From NCBI RefSeq assembly GCF_026226615.1, contig NZ_JAJAPB010000007.1, positions 62,001 to 126,000 on the forward strand: DNA of 64,000 bases. The letters are read 5' to 3'. Below, piece after piece: positions 51,113 through 59,029 of this stretch (the first letter of the stretch is position 1; each line of letters opens with the position of its first letter). The notes under the pieces are model-generated. The model worked only from the letters and a program-made list of their open reading frames with translations, searched no databases and had not been told where the DNA came from. The DNA comes from Geovibrio ferrireducens (lineage in GTDB: Bacteria; Chrysiogenota; Deferribacteres; Deferribacterales; Geovibrionaceae). The translations under genes and the position numbers were made by a program.

Positions 51113-51529
51113 CTACTTTAAAATATTTGAAATCTCAGTTGAAAAAGTTTCAACGTACTTATCAACACATCTAAGACCAAGTACCTCATACTGAGCTGTC
51201 TTAAAACGCTGCTCAAGCTCACTTTCTGATTTGGCACTTTTCATTATCGTGGCTTGCTCACTCGAATAGTTTTGGGAGATTTCAGAATCAATACATTTAA
51301 GGAATTTTGCATAATATTCCTGTGCTTTACTGTCCATCATCTTTTTCTGGTTTTCGCTTAAATAATCCTCAAAAGGCTTTACGGTATCGGTGAATGCACC
51401 CTCTACTTTTTCCCAATATGTTCCGTTATATTTTTCAATAATGGAGTTCGAACCACCAGACTTCATCACAGAGTTAATTACAGCAAGAACAAGAAGGACA
51501 CCTATAACCCAAATGAGTTTCTTCTTCAT
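51113..51529 (-). CDS. Small exported or membrane-anchored protein
   Basis: 138 residues. MKKKLIWVIGVLLVLAVINSVM is a signal anchor (Lys-rich n-region and hydrophobic core, no lipobox). The remainder is predicted helical and hydrophilic, with two Cys (FLKCIDSE and LGLRCVDKY) that may form a disulfide. Family not recognised. It follows the TM2-type gene by 15 nt on the same strand, so the two are likely co-transcribed. Confidence 0.6.
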   Translation of the reverse strand: MKKKLIWVIGVLLVLAVINSVMKSGGSNSIIEKYNGTYWEKVEGAFTDTVKPFEDYLSENQKKMMDSKAQEYYAKFLKCIDSEISQNYSSEQATIMKSAKSESELEQRFKTAQYEVLGLRCVDKYVETFSTEISNILK

Positions 51530-51544
51530 AAGTCCAAACTCCTC

Positions 51545-51853
51545 TTAAACAACAGACATGAGCCGGTAGACAATTTGATCGTTTTCCTGAACAGTGAGAC
51601 CTGATACTCTGAAAAGATCAATTAACCACCATATCAAGAAACCACCACCAGTAATTCCGTACAAAACAAATAACCCCCATTTTTGCAGATAAGCGTAATG
51701 AAGACCTACAACAGATAAACCTATAGCTAATCCTTTGTTTTTCTTCTGGCTGAGAAAAAGATTAATAAGCTTTTCCTGCTTTTCCTTATCAAGCTTTGAA
51801 ACCTCATTAAGCACCTGCGGTGAAACATATTCAGTTAAAAGAGCTACAGACAT
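51545..51853 (-). CDS. TM2-domain-like small membrane protein
   Basis: 102 residues from the ATG at 51853, preceded by TTGGAGGTTTT; longer frames upstream lack a ribosome site. NKGLAIGLSVVGLHYAYLQKWGLFVLYGITGGGFLIWWLIDLFRV is a TM2-type pair of helices with the central Gly-rich turn and W-x-IDLF end. The N-terminus is a charged helix (SKLDKEKQEKLINLFLSQKK). Function unknown. It is transcribed away from the XRE gene, with a 445-bp gap. Confidence 0.65.
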   Translation of the reverse strand: MSVALLTEYVSPQVLNEVSKLDKEKQEKLINLFLSQKKNKGLAIGLSVVGLHYAYLQKWGLFVLYGITGGGFLIWWLIDLFRVSGLTVQENDQIVYRLMSVV

Positions 51854-52121
51854 AAAACCTCCAATATGAATTATCGATGTGTTTTTAATTAATTTATACA
51901 ATATATAATTCCTAATAACATATAAATACATACTTGTAAATGTAGTTTTGGGCGACAAATAAGATTTATAATTCTCAATTAAAAGCATTTTACATTTGCA
52001 GACTTCAAATTTTAGGTTTGCATAAATAGGGACATATCCAACCCATAAGCAATACTTTACGCATAAGAAAATACCTATCAGTATCAAATATGACTTACCA
52101 AGAACAATCTGTAGGTTTTAT

Positions 52122-52166
52122 AGCGCAATATACAACTGTTCAGTCAGTTTATTATTGCGCAATATA
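52122..52166. promoter_or_regulatory. two GCGCAATATA sites upstream of the XRE gene
   Basis: GCGCAATATA occurs at 52123-52132 and 52157-52166; the second is part of the palindrome ATTGCGCAAT (52154-52163). They are 34 bp apart in the gap between the TM2-type gene and the XRE regulator gene. A related site lies upstream of the eight-gene operon (60325-60341). Predicted operators. The rest of the 51854-52298 gap shows nothing else. Confidence 0.4.
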
Positions 52167-52298
52167 AAAAACTCACAGTCGTAAGTGAATAACCTGAAGC
52201 AACTTATCCCACCTATAACTCTTTGTATTTAAATAAAAACAGATATATAGACGGTGTTCAAGAGCCTAAAAATACCTATTCTTCAATGAGGTGGGTAT

Positions 52299-52610
52299 AT
52301 GACTGATTTTTCGATAGCTCTTGGTAACAGAATTAAAGAATTGAGGAAAAAGAAAGGCTTTTCGCAGGAACGCCTGTCGGAAAAAGCCGACATAAGCTCA
52401 AAATACCTAGGAGAAATCGAAAGAGGCAAGGTTAATATATCTACTTTGGTTCTGTACAACCTAGCCACCGCACTCGAAGTTTCAGTCTCAGACCTCGTTC
52501 AAAGCGAACAAGAAAAAATCAACTTTGAAAAAGAAGTCGAAACCTTCATCAAAAAAGCCACTCCCGAACAAATCCAAAAAATGTATGTGTTTATAAAGAG
52601 TATATTGTAG
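52299..52610 (+). CDS. XRE-family helix-turn-helix regulator
   Basis: 103 residues. The N-terminal 65 form a classic Cro/C1 helix-turn-helix: LGNRIKELRKKKGFSQERLSEKADISSKYLGEIERGKVNISTLVLYNLATALEVSVSDLV. A short helical tail (about 70-103) may dimerise. The ribosome site GAGGTGG precedes the start. It is 11 nt before a membrane protein gene on the same strand. It probably controls itself and possibly the large operon on the opposite strand. Confidence 0.9.
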   Translation: MTDFSIALGNRIKELRKKKGFSQERLSEKADISSKYLGEIERGKVNISTLVLYNLATALEVSVSDLVQSEQEKINFEKEVETFIKKATPEQIQKMYVFIKSIL

Positions 52611-52621
52611 AAGCGTTATTC

Positions 52622-53338
52622 ATGAAATTCACCATATGCGAATTATTTTTAACCTACATATTGGAAAAAACACCAACAAAGAAACTTAAAGCCCACGTTA
52701 TAGCTAACTGGTCAAAAGTAATACTCTTACTCTGTATTTTTGTTATTTTGATCAGGTATGGGAACGCTTATAACGCTATTATTCAAGCTATAAACCAAGC
52801 ATTTGATATAGACAATGATGAAAATACTAAAAAAATCTGTAGGAACTTTCTTAATTCTTCTGGGGTGTTACTTACATTATTTAGTGTATATAACTTTTCT
52901 TTATTAATTTTTATCAGAAACAAAGAACTACTGATTAAATACTTATTTATCTTCTTTTCTGCAATAACGCTCGTATATTCATCAGGAATTGTTTACATGG
53001 ATATGCAACATATGAAAACAATCTTAGAACAAAATCGAGAATATACCCAATTGGAATCTATTGATAATATTCCTACTAAAATAAAATATGCAGGCATGGA
53101 TATGTGTGATGAGGCACCAGCAACACCAGATAATATCACATTATCTAAAGAGCAAATGAGGTATTATCTTGCATTGCTTGCGGAAGCAAAACTCTATGCT
53201 CAATACAAAATAACAGCCTCTTTAGTCATTATACTTTTATCGTATGCTTTTTTAATTATTATCAATTTAATACTGGGAATGAGTAATATCCGTGCTGTTA
53301 TACTGCTAATTTTGTTCGTGTTACTATCCTATCCTTGA
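52622..53338 (+). CDS. Multi-pass membrane protein of unknown function
   Basis: 238 residues with about five hydrophobic helices (near 30-50, 80-100, 105-125, 195-215 and 220-237) and a soluble loop of about 65 residues between helices three and four (DMQHMKTILEQNREYTQLES...). No family recognised. Being directly behind the XRE gene and tail-to-tail with the eight-gene operon, it could be a membrane component of the island's system, but nothing in the sequence proves this. Confidence 0.6.
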   Translation: MKFTICELFLTYILEKTPTKKLKAHVIANWSKVILLLCIFVILIRYGNAYNAIIQAINQAFDIDNDENTKKICRNFLNSSGVLLTLFSVYNFSLLIFIRNKELLIKYLFIFFSAITLVYSSGIVYMDMQHMKTILEQNREYTQLESIDNIPTKIKYAGMDMCDEAPATPDNITLSKEQMRYYLALLAEAKLYAQYKITASLVIILLSYAFLIIINLILGMSNIRAVILLILFVLLSYP

Positions 53339-53353
53339 AGTGCATTGGCATAA

Positions 53354-53965
53354 TTATTGTCCGTTGTATCTTTCAAAACCTTTCTTGAACCCTTCAGGAG
53401 CATCGTAAAAACCACTTGTATATTGAGATAGACACTCTTTATGAAATTGCAGAAAAGCTTCAGGATTAACATTTTTATGCCCCCTATTCCTGCATATAAT
53501 CTCACTTTGCATATGTTCAGGAACAGCAATACCTTTTTCACCGAAATAAAAAAAATTATCTGAAATTAATACACGATCCGTACTGGTATCTTTTTCAAGA
53601 TTTTTATTATTCACAGTCCCATCTTCATTACTATGATGGGAGTCTGCTTGGTACCATATTCCAGAATTATGGAAGTAAATATTATCTCCATACATTTTCT
53701 TGAGACTTGTATTCATATCAGGCTTTTTATCACTGTAAACAGGATTTGACCAGTACTCATTAAAAGTAATTTCGTTGGTAATTCTCATGCAATAAATAAG
53801 TTTGTTAGCACATTCAGAATTTACAGAGCCATTACCAAGTATCCAATCACCAATACATGCTAACCGCCTTATCTCTGGTTTGCATGTTGCCAATGTACAA
53901 TAACCGAAGAAAGGATTAGGAGCAAAGCCGTAGTCACGTTTAACTATATAAGCAAAAACTTTCAT
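53354..53965 (-). CDS. Nmad2-like nucleotide-modification-associated protein
   Basis: 203 residues from the ATG at 53965, chosen because AGAGGA is 8 nt upstream; an ATG at 53971 is too close to it. The N-terminus VFAYIVKRDYGFAPNPFFGYCTLATCKPEIRRLACIGDWILGNGS is the hallmark of the Nmad2 family, predicted by comparative genomics to work in base-modification and conflict systems. Conserved His/Asp/Asn-rich patches follow (YFHNSGIWYQADSHHS). Biochemistry unknown. Last gene of the operon; it overlaps the TIR-like gene stop by 1 nt. Confidence 0.75.
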   Translation of the reverse strand: MKVFAYIVKRDYGFAPNPFFGYCTLATCKPEIRRLACIGDWILGNGSVNSECANKLIYCMRITNEITFNEYWSNPVYSDKKPDMNTSLKKMYGDNIYFHNSGIWYQADSHHSNEDGTVNNKNLEKDTSTDRVLISDNFFYFGEKGIAVPEHMQSEIICRNRGHKNVNPEAFLQFHKECLSQYTSGFYDAPEGFKKGFERYNGQ

Positions 53966-54441
53966 CAACATATTCCTCTAACAGGTTTATGAGGATTCTG
54001 ATAACAAGAACTATCAGGGTTAGACCATGAATTATCTTTACCCTCTATTGCATCAATTATCTTATCTGAGTTCCATCCGATTAAAGCATCCCCGTAGTAT
54101 TTAAAACTTTCAGGAAGCTCCGCATCAGTACAACCTCTGATATAAATTCCGACAACACGTTTTCCTTCTTTTTGGGCATACTTAATTTCCCAGTCAACAT
54201 AGTCTCTTGTGTGGGTTTTGTCTCCAATGAGAACAATCACCGTTCCTGCCCAGTCAACCCCAGGTTTTAATATTTCATTTTTTATGTATTGTTCGTTAGA
54301 AGCATTGTTGGGCTTGGTGCTATCAATAGAACTGTTTCTTAGCTCATAACCCTTGCTAGCAAGTAAATTTTTTAAATCAGAAACTGAACTATCGTCTTTT
54401 CCATGATGGCTAATAAAGACATTTTTTTTTCGAGAAGGCAT
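53965..54441 (-). CDS. TIR-like (MTH538/ThsB-type) protein 1
   Basis: 158 residues. KNVFISHHGKDDSSVSDLKNLLASKGYELRNSSID (strand 1 and helix A of a TIR-like fold), TVIVLIGDKTHTRDYVDWEIKYAQKEGKRVVGIYI with the conserved W-E pair, and ALIGWNSDKIIDAI. This is the DUF1863/MTH538 class that includes ThsB of Thoeris, which makes NAD-derived signals. No ThsA partner exists in the window. It is encoded between the thymidylate-synthase homologue (16 nt upstream) and Nmad2. Confidence 0.82.
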   Translation of the reverse strand: MPSRKKNVFISHHGKDDSSVSDLKNLLASKGYELRNSSIDSTKPNNASNEQYIKNEILKPGVDWAGTVIVLIGDKTHTRDYVDWEIKYAQKEGKRVVGIYIRGCTDAELPESFKYYGDALIGWNSDKIIDAIEGKDNSWSNPDSSCYQNPHKPVRGIC

Positions 54442-54457
54442 GTTGTCCTCCTAAAGT

Positions 54458-55468
54458 TCATTTTTGAATATTCCGTATGTACCAATTATTCCACATTTTT
54501 TTTAAGAGATTATTTGAACAAGAAAGTACAGCATCATCCATTTCGGCCAACCAACCATGTCTTCTTGCGCAATCAGCAGCAACAATGCAAAGTAGATTTT
54601 TATATCCATATGGTAGAGATTGCGAATTGTATACTTTTTTCAATTGGTTTCTCTTAAACTCAGGATTGATCATTAAATTTAGATTGTCAATTACATTCTT
54701 AAGGACACTATCCCATGAGTTTTTTGAGATAGAAAGGCTATCTGTATTTTCGACATATTCTGATAATTCATTTTGTGAAAAAACTATTTCCTGTAAATCC
54801 TTTTTGTAGATATGGAGCGAATCGCAAACAAGACAATATTTACCAGGCTCCAAATCTAACCAACCAGCAAGAATTTCTTGTATAGAAGTAAATTGTACAA
54901 TGTTATATGGAGTTCCTCGATAAAAATCGTTACTACGCATAATCTGTAGCCAATCAAGCTTTCCATCACGAACTTTAAGCATAGAACAAATATTACAAGG
55001 TATATCCTCTGAGCGTGGTTGACCATCAGATAAAGGCATATCTGTTCTTGGATCCCATATTTGTAAAACTACCTGTCGTGAATCAGGGTTATTTAGCAAT
55101 ACATGGTAAGCTCTCTCAATTTGATCAAACCCAAATTGTTTTCTAAGTCTAAAACCATAAGCTCCATAATACTCGTCTGAATTACCAGAATACTTAGGTA
55201 GTGCAGGGTTCCAATAATTCAAGACCTTGGCTTCATTTGAACCAGACATTATGACAAAGAGTTCGACAATTGCAAAAGCAGGATTAACAGCGGGCTGCCT
55301 AGCGTAGATCCACCGCTGCCGCGGGTTATTAATATTAAATGATACATGCTGGAGCTCAATAGTGTCTCCAATCCGAGAGCCTTGTGGTTTGCCACAACCA
55401 TGAAAAAATAAACTTGCTGCTTCTTGCCACACACGATTTGCATCATTATCGGAAAAGCTATTTTGCAT
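54458..55468 (-). CDS. Thymidylate synthase-family enzyme (dUMP methylase or hydroxymethylase)
   Basis: 336 residues. The ThyA core is clear: catalytic Cys158 in EDIPCNICSML, RSND at 178-181, and Asn189 in GTPYNIVQFT. The spacing Cys158-Asn189 (31) matches E. coli ThyA Cys146-Asn177. Keeping Asn rather than the Asp of dCMP hydroxymethylases points to dUMP as substrate; CDSLHIYKKD supplies the His/Tyr pair. The flanking sequence and C-terminal 90 residues diverge from housekeeping ThyA. In this context it more likely makes a modified thymine precursor. It begins immediately after the upstream gene's stop. Confidence 0.85.
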   Translation of the reverse strand: MQNSFSDNDANRVWQEAASLFFHGCGKPQGSRIGDTIELQHVSFNINNPRQRWIYARQPAVNPAFAIVELFVIMSGSNEAKVLNYWNPALPKYSGNSDEYYGAYGFRLRKQFGFDQIERAYHVLLNNPDSRQVVLQIWDPRTDMPLSDGQPRSEDIPCNICSMLKVRDGKLDWLQIMRSNDFYRGTPYNIVQFTSIQEILAGWLDLEPGKYCLVCDSLHIYKKDLQEIVFSQNELSEYVENTDSLSISKNSWDSVLKNVIDNLNLMINPEFKRNQLKKVYNSQSLPYGYKNLLCIVAADCARRHGWLAEMDDAVLSCSNNLLKKMWNNWYIRNIQK

Positions 55469-56443
55469 TTAAAACTCTCTTTTCATTTTGGTATTAATCC
55501 CCCATCTTGGAGGGTAGAAGTAGTCAATTGGTTCAAGATTCCTTTTATATTGCTGTTTAATTCTAGTTCTGCCTGTTATAGCAGAATATTCAGGAAAAGC
55601 TGCTCTTGTGTATTTATCGACCTCGCAAAATATATTCTGGCAATCAATCAACTTTAAGTCTCTTCCCCATAGTGTTTTGAACGCCAGTCCATATTTTTGA
55701 AATTCTCTATCTTGATTATCAACCATATATTTAATAACATCTTCAAAAGAATATCTTCCAATATCAGCAAAACATTTTCTGATACCATTAATTGCTCCTG
55801 GCCCAGCAACAACAAAATCATTCTCATCAAAGTTTATAATATTGCTATAATTTAAATCAATTGTGTACTGAAATGCTAAAAACTTGCCCAATCCAGGGTA
55901 CGCTAATAAGTGGTTGAATACATCTCTCAAACTTTTTGCATTTGCAATTTTTTGGGGTAAATCATCATTAATCATCTTCTTCAATAAATTTAAGTGTGAA
56001 ATATGCTTTTCCTTGTATCTCTTATCACCAGCATATGAAGGCATAATATAAGCTGCAGAATATACAGTATTACCAATAACTCTGTAATTAGAAAGGGCGG
56101 TCGAGAATTTCTCAACATCAAAACAAGATAAACAAATAGTTGGAAAAATAGAATTTAAATATTCCCAAGTTTCTATTTTGTTAAAAAGTTTGAATAGTAT
56201 GATTCTAAAAAAGAGCTCATTTATTTCTTGTGACCCTTTATAAATTATTTCTTTTATAAGGTATTGGCTTACTCTATCAGAAGCCCTGTAAGTATTAGTA
56301 AATTTATATTTTTTTAGAATAGAGTCATTTATAAGTATTTCATCAAACCCATTGTATCTTGAAAAAAAAATCTCCTGTCTTTTTTGCGCAAAAATCCAAT
56401 AATATTTGTATATATCAGATTGTGTTAGAGTTGATATTGTCAC
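55469..56443 (-). CDS. Alpha-glutamyl/putrescinyl-thymine pyrophosphorylase-like (HMUDK helical-domain) protein
   Basis: 324 residues, all-helical, with YKFTNTYRASDRVSQYLIKEIIY..ELFFRIILFKLFNKIETWE, then a HhH-glycosylase-like segment YPGLGKFLAFQYTIDLNYS and GPGAINGIRKCF. This matches the helical, DNA-glycosylase-related domain of 5-hydroxymethyl-dU DNA kinases and thymine pyrophosphorylases described for thymine hypermodification. No P-loop kinase domain is fused. By inference it acts on 5-hydroxymethyl- or pyrophosphorylated thymine in DNA or nucleotides. It overlaps the dCTP-deaminase-like gene by 4 nt. Confidence 0.7.
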   Translation of the reverse strand: MTISTLTQSDIYKYYWIFAQKRQEIFFSRYNGFDEILINDSILKKYKFTNTYRASDRVSQYLIKEIIYKGSQEINELFFRIILFKLFNKIETWEYLNSIFPTICLSCFDVEKFSTALSNYRVIGNTVYSAAYIMPSYAGDKRYKEKHISHLNLLKKMINDDLPQKIANAKSLRDVFNHLLAYPGLGKFLAFQYTIDLNYSNIINFDENDFVVAGPGAINGIRKCFADIGRYSFEDVIKYMVDNQDREFQKYGLAFKTLWGRDLKLIDCQNIFCEVDKYTRAAFPEYSAITGRTRIKQQYKRNLEPIDYFYPPRWGINTKMKREF

Positions 56444-57168
56444 TGATTATTTCCCGCTATATTTTGTTTTAATTCTAATATTTGATTGTCTTTTCGACCC
56501 TGAGATAACTCAATTGTTTGTTCAGGAGAATCCTTGCGACTCATAGAACTTACGATGAAAGTTGCAATCACTGTCGCAATAACTGTAGTGAAAATTAATA
56601 TGATATATTTAAAAGTCTTTTCAATAGATGTTAGTCTTTTATCAAGTGCCGCAGGAGATGCCATTTTGCTATTGTTTTTTTTTACATCAAGATCAGATAT
56701 GCCGTTTTGATGGGCATGCTCTCCGTTATACATGCACCTGGTCTGTCTATCTAAATCTGCAAACCAGATCATAAACAATGGTTTCCCTTGAGTAATTGGT
56801 ATAGGTTCACTACCTGCATTGTATACAGCAAATTTCAACTGTCCCTCAAATCCAGGATCAACATGAAAACCAGATACATTTACTAACCCAGAAAACTTAA
56901 CACCTGCTTTTATCGAAATAAGTCCAATGGCATCACAAGGAATTTTTACGACTTCGGACGATATTAATAAAGCAAATTGGCCAGCAGGAATTGAAAACTG
57001 CTCATTTTCATCTAATACACGCTTAACATCTCCATTTGAAGTAATAAAAATTTCATGGCCAACATTAAGCTCATATGACGCATATTTTATGTTTCCAGGT
57101 TCAAAAGGGGTAACGATATTCTCATTTTCGATTCTTGACAATATTTTCTCAGAACTCCAGAAAGACAT
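56440..57168 (-). CDS. Membrane-anchored dCTP-deaminase/dUTPase-fold protein
   Basis: 242 residues. Residues 1-150 show the trimeric dCTP deaminase/dUTPase fold: YELNVGHEIFI, GLISIKAGVKFSGLVNVSGFHVDPGFEGQLKFAVYNAGSEPIPITQGKPLFMIWFADL. When aligned on DPGxxG and YN, the catalytic Glu of dCTP deaminases (VLEFYN) falls on Ala114, while the Asp of DPGF is kept. Residues about 185-208 form a membrane helix (FKYIILIFTTVIATVIATFIVSSM), unusual for this family. It may bind or hydrolyse a nucleotide at the membrane rather than deaminate dCTP. Confidence 0.75.
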   Translation of the reverse strand: MSFWSSEKILSRIENENIVTPFEPGNIKYASYELNVGHEIFITSNGDVKRVLDENEQFSIPAGQFALLISSEVVKIPCDAIGLISIKAGVKFSGLVNVSGFHVDPGFEGQLKFAVYNAGSEPIPITQGKPLFMIWFADLDRQTRCMYNGEHAHQNGISDLDVKKNNSKMASPAALDKRLTSIEKTFKYIILIFTTVIATVIATFIVSSMSRKDSPEQTIELSQGRKDNQILELKQNIAGNNQ

Positions 57169-57198
57169 GCAACCTCCAGTTTTTAAAACTTTATGAAA

Positions 57199-58569
57199 TC
57201 ACCCTGCAAATATATTATCTAAACGTAACTCAACATCTGTCCTGTTTTGATATTTACATACGTTGATAGCTTGGGAATATATGGAAACCATTTCTCTTTG
57301 GTTGAAATCTAATGTTCGTACCTCACCATAAAGTGTTAACGCATTTTCAACCTCACCTAAATATAAATAAGCTTCTGCTTCTGTTGCTTTTCTCCATCGG
57401 TCATTATAATTTTGCCCATGAATATTTTTTAAAATTTCTTCAGCTATTTCTTTGGCCTTTGCAGTATCATCTTTAAAAACCATTTCTAAAAAAGCGATAT
57501 TAATTCCTGAATAGTTTATTTGTGAATAATCATTTTTCTTTTGCGCAATATCGTACGCTTTTTTATAATGTTCTAATGCTTTAATTGCAGTATTTATGCT
57601 TTGAGTACTTAACCACTCCCGTTTATATCTACCGGCTAATGTACCAATCAAATCAGTATCAAATGTTGTACCGAATCGACCTTCAAGAATACTTCTTGAT
57701 TTGATAAAATCACCCATGGCATCAAAAGCCAGAGCCAAATTAACTAACTCGCCATCAGTTAAATAATCAATTATAGGGTAATAATCTTCAATAAGGCGTT
57801 TGTAATAAATATACTCGGAAATAGCTAACCCAGGATTCGTGCTTATATCCACTTGGTTGTCACCGACAATCAGATCTAAAACAATATCAAGACTTTGCCT
57901 TGAAGACGGAATTGGTCTAATCATTTTTGTATGATTGCCTACTGTATACCTGTGGTAACTATCTTTATAACAATTTAAAGATGACTCTCTCGGAACAAAA
58001 GTATCATCAAGTCCTGCAACAGTGACGAATTTGAATGGAGTATTCTCTTTGTAAAGCTCATTCCACGATTCTCGCAGATCTTTGATAAAGGAACTGCCAG
58101 AATACATTTCTTGAATTTGCTTTTTTATTAAATATCCAATAATTGCTTTTTTTAAACCGTTACTTGGAGTACCAAACATACATATAGTCTTAGTTTTTTC
58201 AAGCACATCGTTGCAAATAGGGGTATCTGTCGTAATTAATTTTTGTAAAATTAATCCCCCCATACTATGGGCAACAAAATGCAATTCAGTATATTTATTT
58301 AATCTAGTACAAATCTCCTTTTCGATGTAGCTGCAGATCGTATTAATACTCGGTTCTGATGACCAAAGAGGTATATCAATTTTGTAAGAAGATGGGTACC
58401 CAATGCCAAATATATCGTAAGAGTCAACTGAAGGGATTAATTTCAAGAATTCAACAAAGTCACGCCATGTACTATTGACATCACCCGTAAAACCATGAAT
58501 AAACACAATTGCTTTTCGATTGTTCTTATTCCTAAATTCATATATAAAATCCAAAAGAACCCCCTCCAA
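57199..58569 (-). CDS. Alpha/beta hydrolase fused to TPR repeats
   Basis: 456 residues. The N-terminal 250 form an alpha/beta hydrolase: oxyanion region IVFIHGFTGD, nucleophile Ser102 in VAHSMGGL, acid Asp188/189 in AGLDDTFVP and His213 in VGNHTKM. The set resembles lipase/PGAP1-like or palmitoyl-thioesterase-like enzymes. Residues about 255-456 are helical TPR-like repeats (LVNLALAFDAMGDFIKSRSIL; YLYLGEVENALTLYGEV). The active site is intact. By inference the hydrolase is the effector (lipid or thioester) and the TPR part the docking or sensing region. Confidence 0.8.
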   Translation of the reverse strand: MEGVLLDFIYEFRNKNNRKAIVFIHGFTGDVNSTWRDFVEFLKLIPSVDSYDIFGIGYPSSYKIDIPLWSSEPSINTICSYIEKEICTRLNKYTELHFVAHSMGGLILQKLITTDTPICNDVLEKTKTICMFGTPSNGLKKAIIGYLIKKQIQEMYSGSSFIKDLRESWNELYKENTPFKFVTVAGLDDTFVPRESSLNCYKDSYHRYTVGNHTKMIRPIPSSRQSLDIVLDLIVGDNQVDISTNPGLAISEYIYYKRLIEDYYPIIDYLTDGELVNLALAFDAMGDFIKSRSILEGRFGTTFDTDLIGTLAGRYKREWLSTQSINTAIKALEHYKKAYDIAQKKNDYSQINYSGINIAFLEMVFKDDTAKAKEIAEEILKNIHGQNYNDRWRKATEAEAYLYLGEVENALTLYGEVRTLDFNQREMVSIYSQAINVCKYQNRTDVELRLDNIFAG

Positions 58570-58624
58570 GCTATATCATACTGTATATTCTCATTAATGT
58601 TAAAAAATAATCTTACTATTCTAA

Positions 58625-59029
58625 TTAGATAGCATGTTTTCTTATCGCTGCAACGATACTCTCCGTATTCCAATAAACATTTTCTTTCGAGCGACTTGAA
58701 ACAACCAAAGAAATCTTTTCTTGACCACGAGGGATTACCCCAACTATAGGTATGTTATGATTCACTGCGGTCTGAAGTTCCCAATCCATCCAAGTGCTAT
58801 GTGAAGCATACATTCCAGCAATACCTAAAATAATATTGGACTCAGCAATTTTTAAACGAAGAACTCTTTTAATATATTCCGTATTTACTGAATTAATTGG
58901 CTCATTAGGTGAAGCCTCTTGAAAAAAAGTCTTAAAATACCCTCTCTGCTCTAACAAATTTCTAAGGTTGTTTAGGTCGTTGACATAGTCCCATGAGTGG
59001 CTGATAAATACTTTATAAAGATTTGCCAT
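58625..59029 (-). CDS. TIR-like (MTH538/ThsB-type) protein 2
   Basis: 134 residues. YKVFISHSWDYVNDLNNLRNLLEQRGYFKTFF, SNIILGIAGMYASHSTWMDWELQTAVNHNIPIVGVIPRG and YWNTESIVAAIRKH follow the same plan as the other TIR-like protein of this operon, including the W-E pair in MDWEL. The two share only motif-level similarity. It overlaps the end of the upstream TPR gene by 17 nt. It could be an NAD-consuming signal producer or an adaptor. Confidence 0.82.
   Translation of the reverse strand: MANLYKVFISHSWDYVNDLNNLRNLLEQRGYFKTFFQEASPNEPINSVNTEYIKRVLRLKIAESNIILGIAGMYASHSTWMDWELQTAVNHNIPIVGVIPRGQEKISLVVSSRSKENVYWNTESIVAAIRKHAI

Noticed and set aside
51854-52087. N-terminal extension of the TM2-type protein
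   Set aside because: The upstream in-frame sequence lacks a ribosome site, while TTGGAGG sits at the right distance from the ATG at 51853.
54458-55468. Housekeeping thyA
   Set aside because: Catalytic residues match ThyA, but the length, the diverged flanks, the mobile-island location and the coupling to a thymine-pyrophosphorylase-like gene argue against a housekeeping role. It cannot be fully excluded without knowing the other thyA/thyX genes.
54559-57552. Extra GCGCAAT sites inside the operon as operators
   Set aside because: They occur within coding sequence in places with no promoter-like context and may be chance.
53965-59029. Calling the TIR-like genes a Thoeris system
   Set aside because: Thoeris needs ThsA (SIR2/SLOG or macro-type effector). 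None of the eight genes encodes one.
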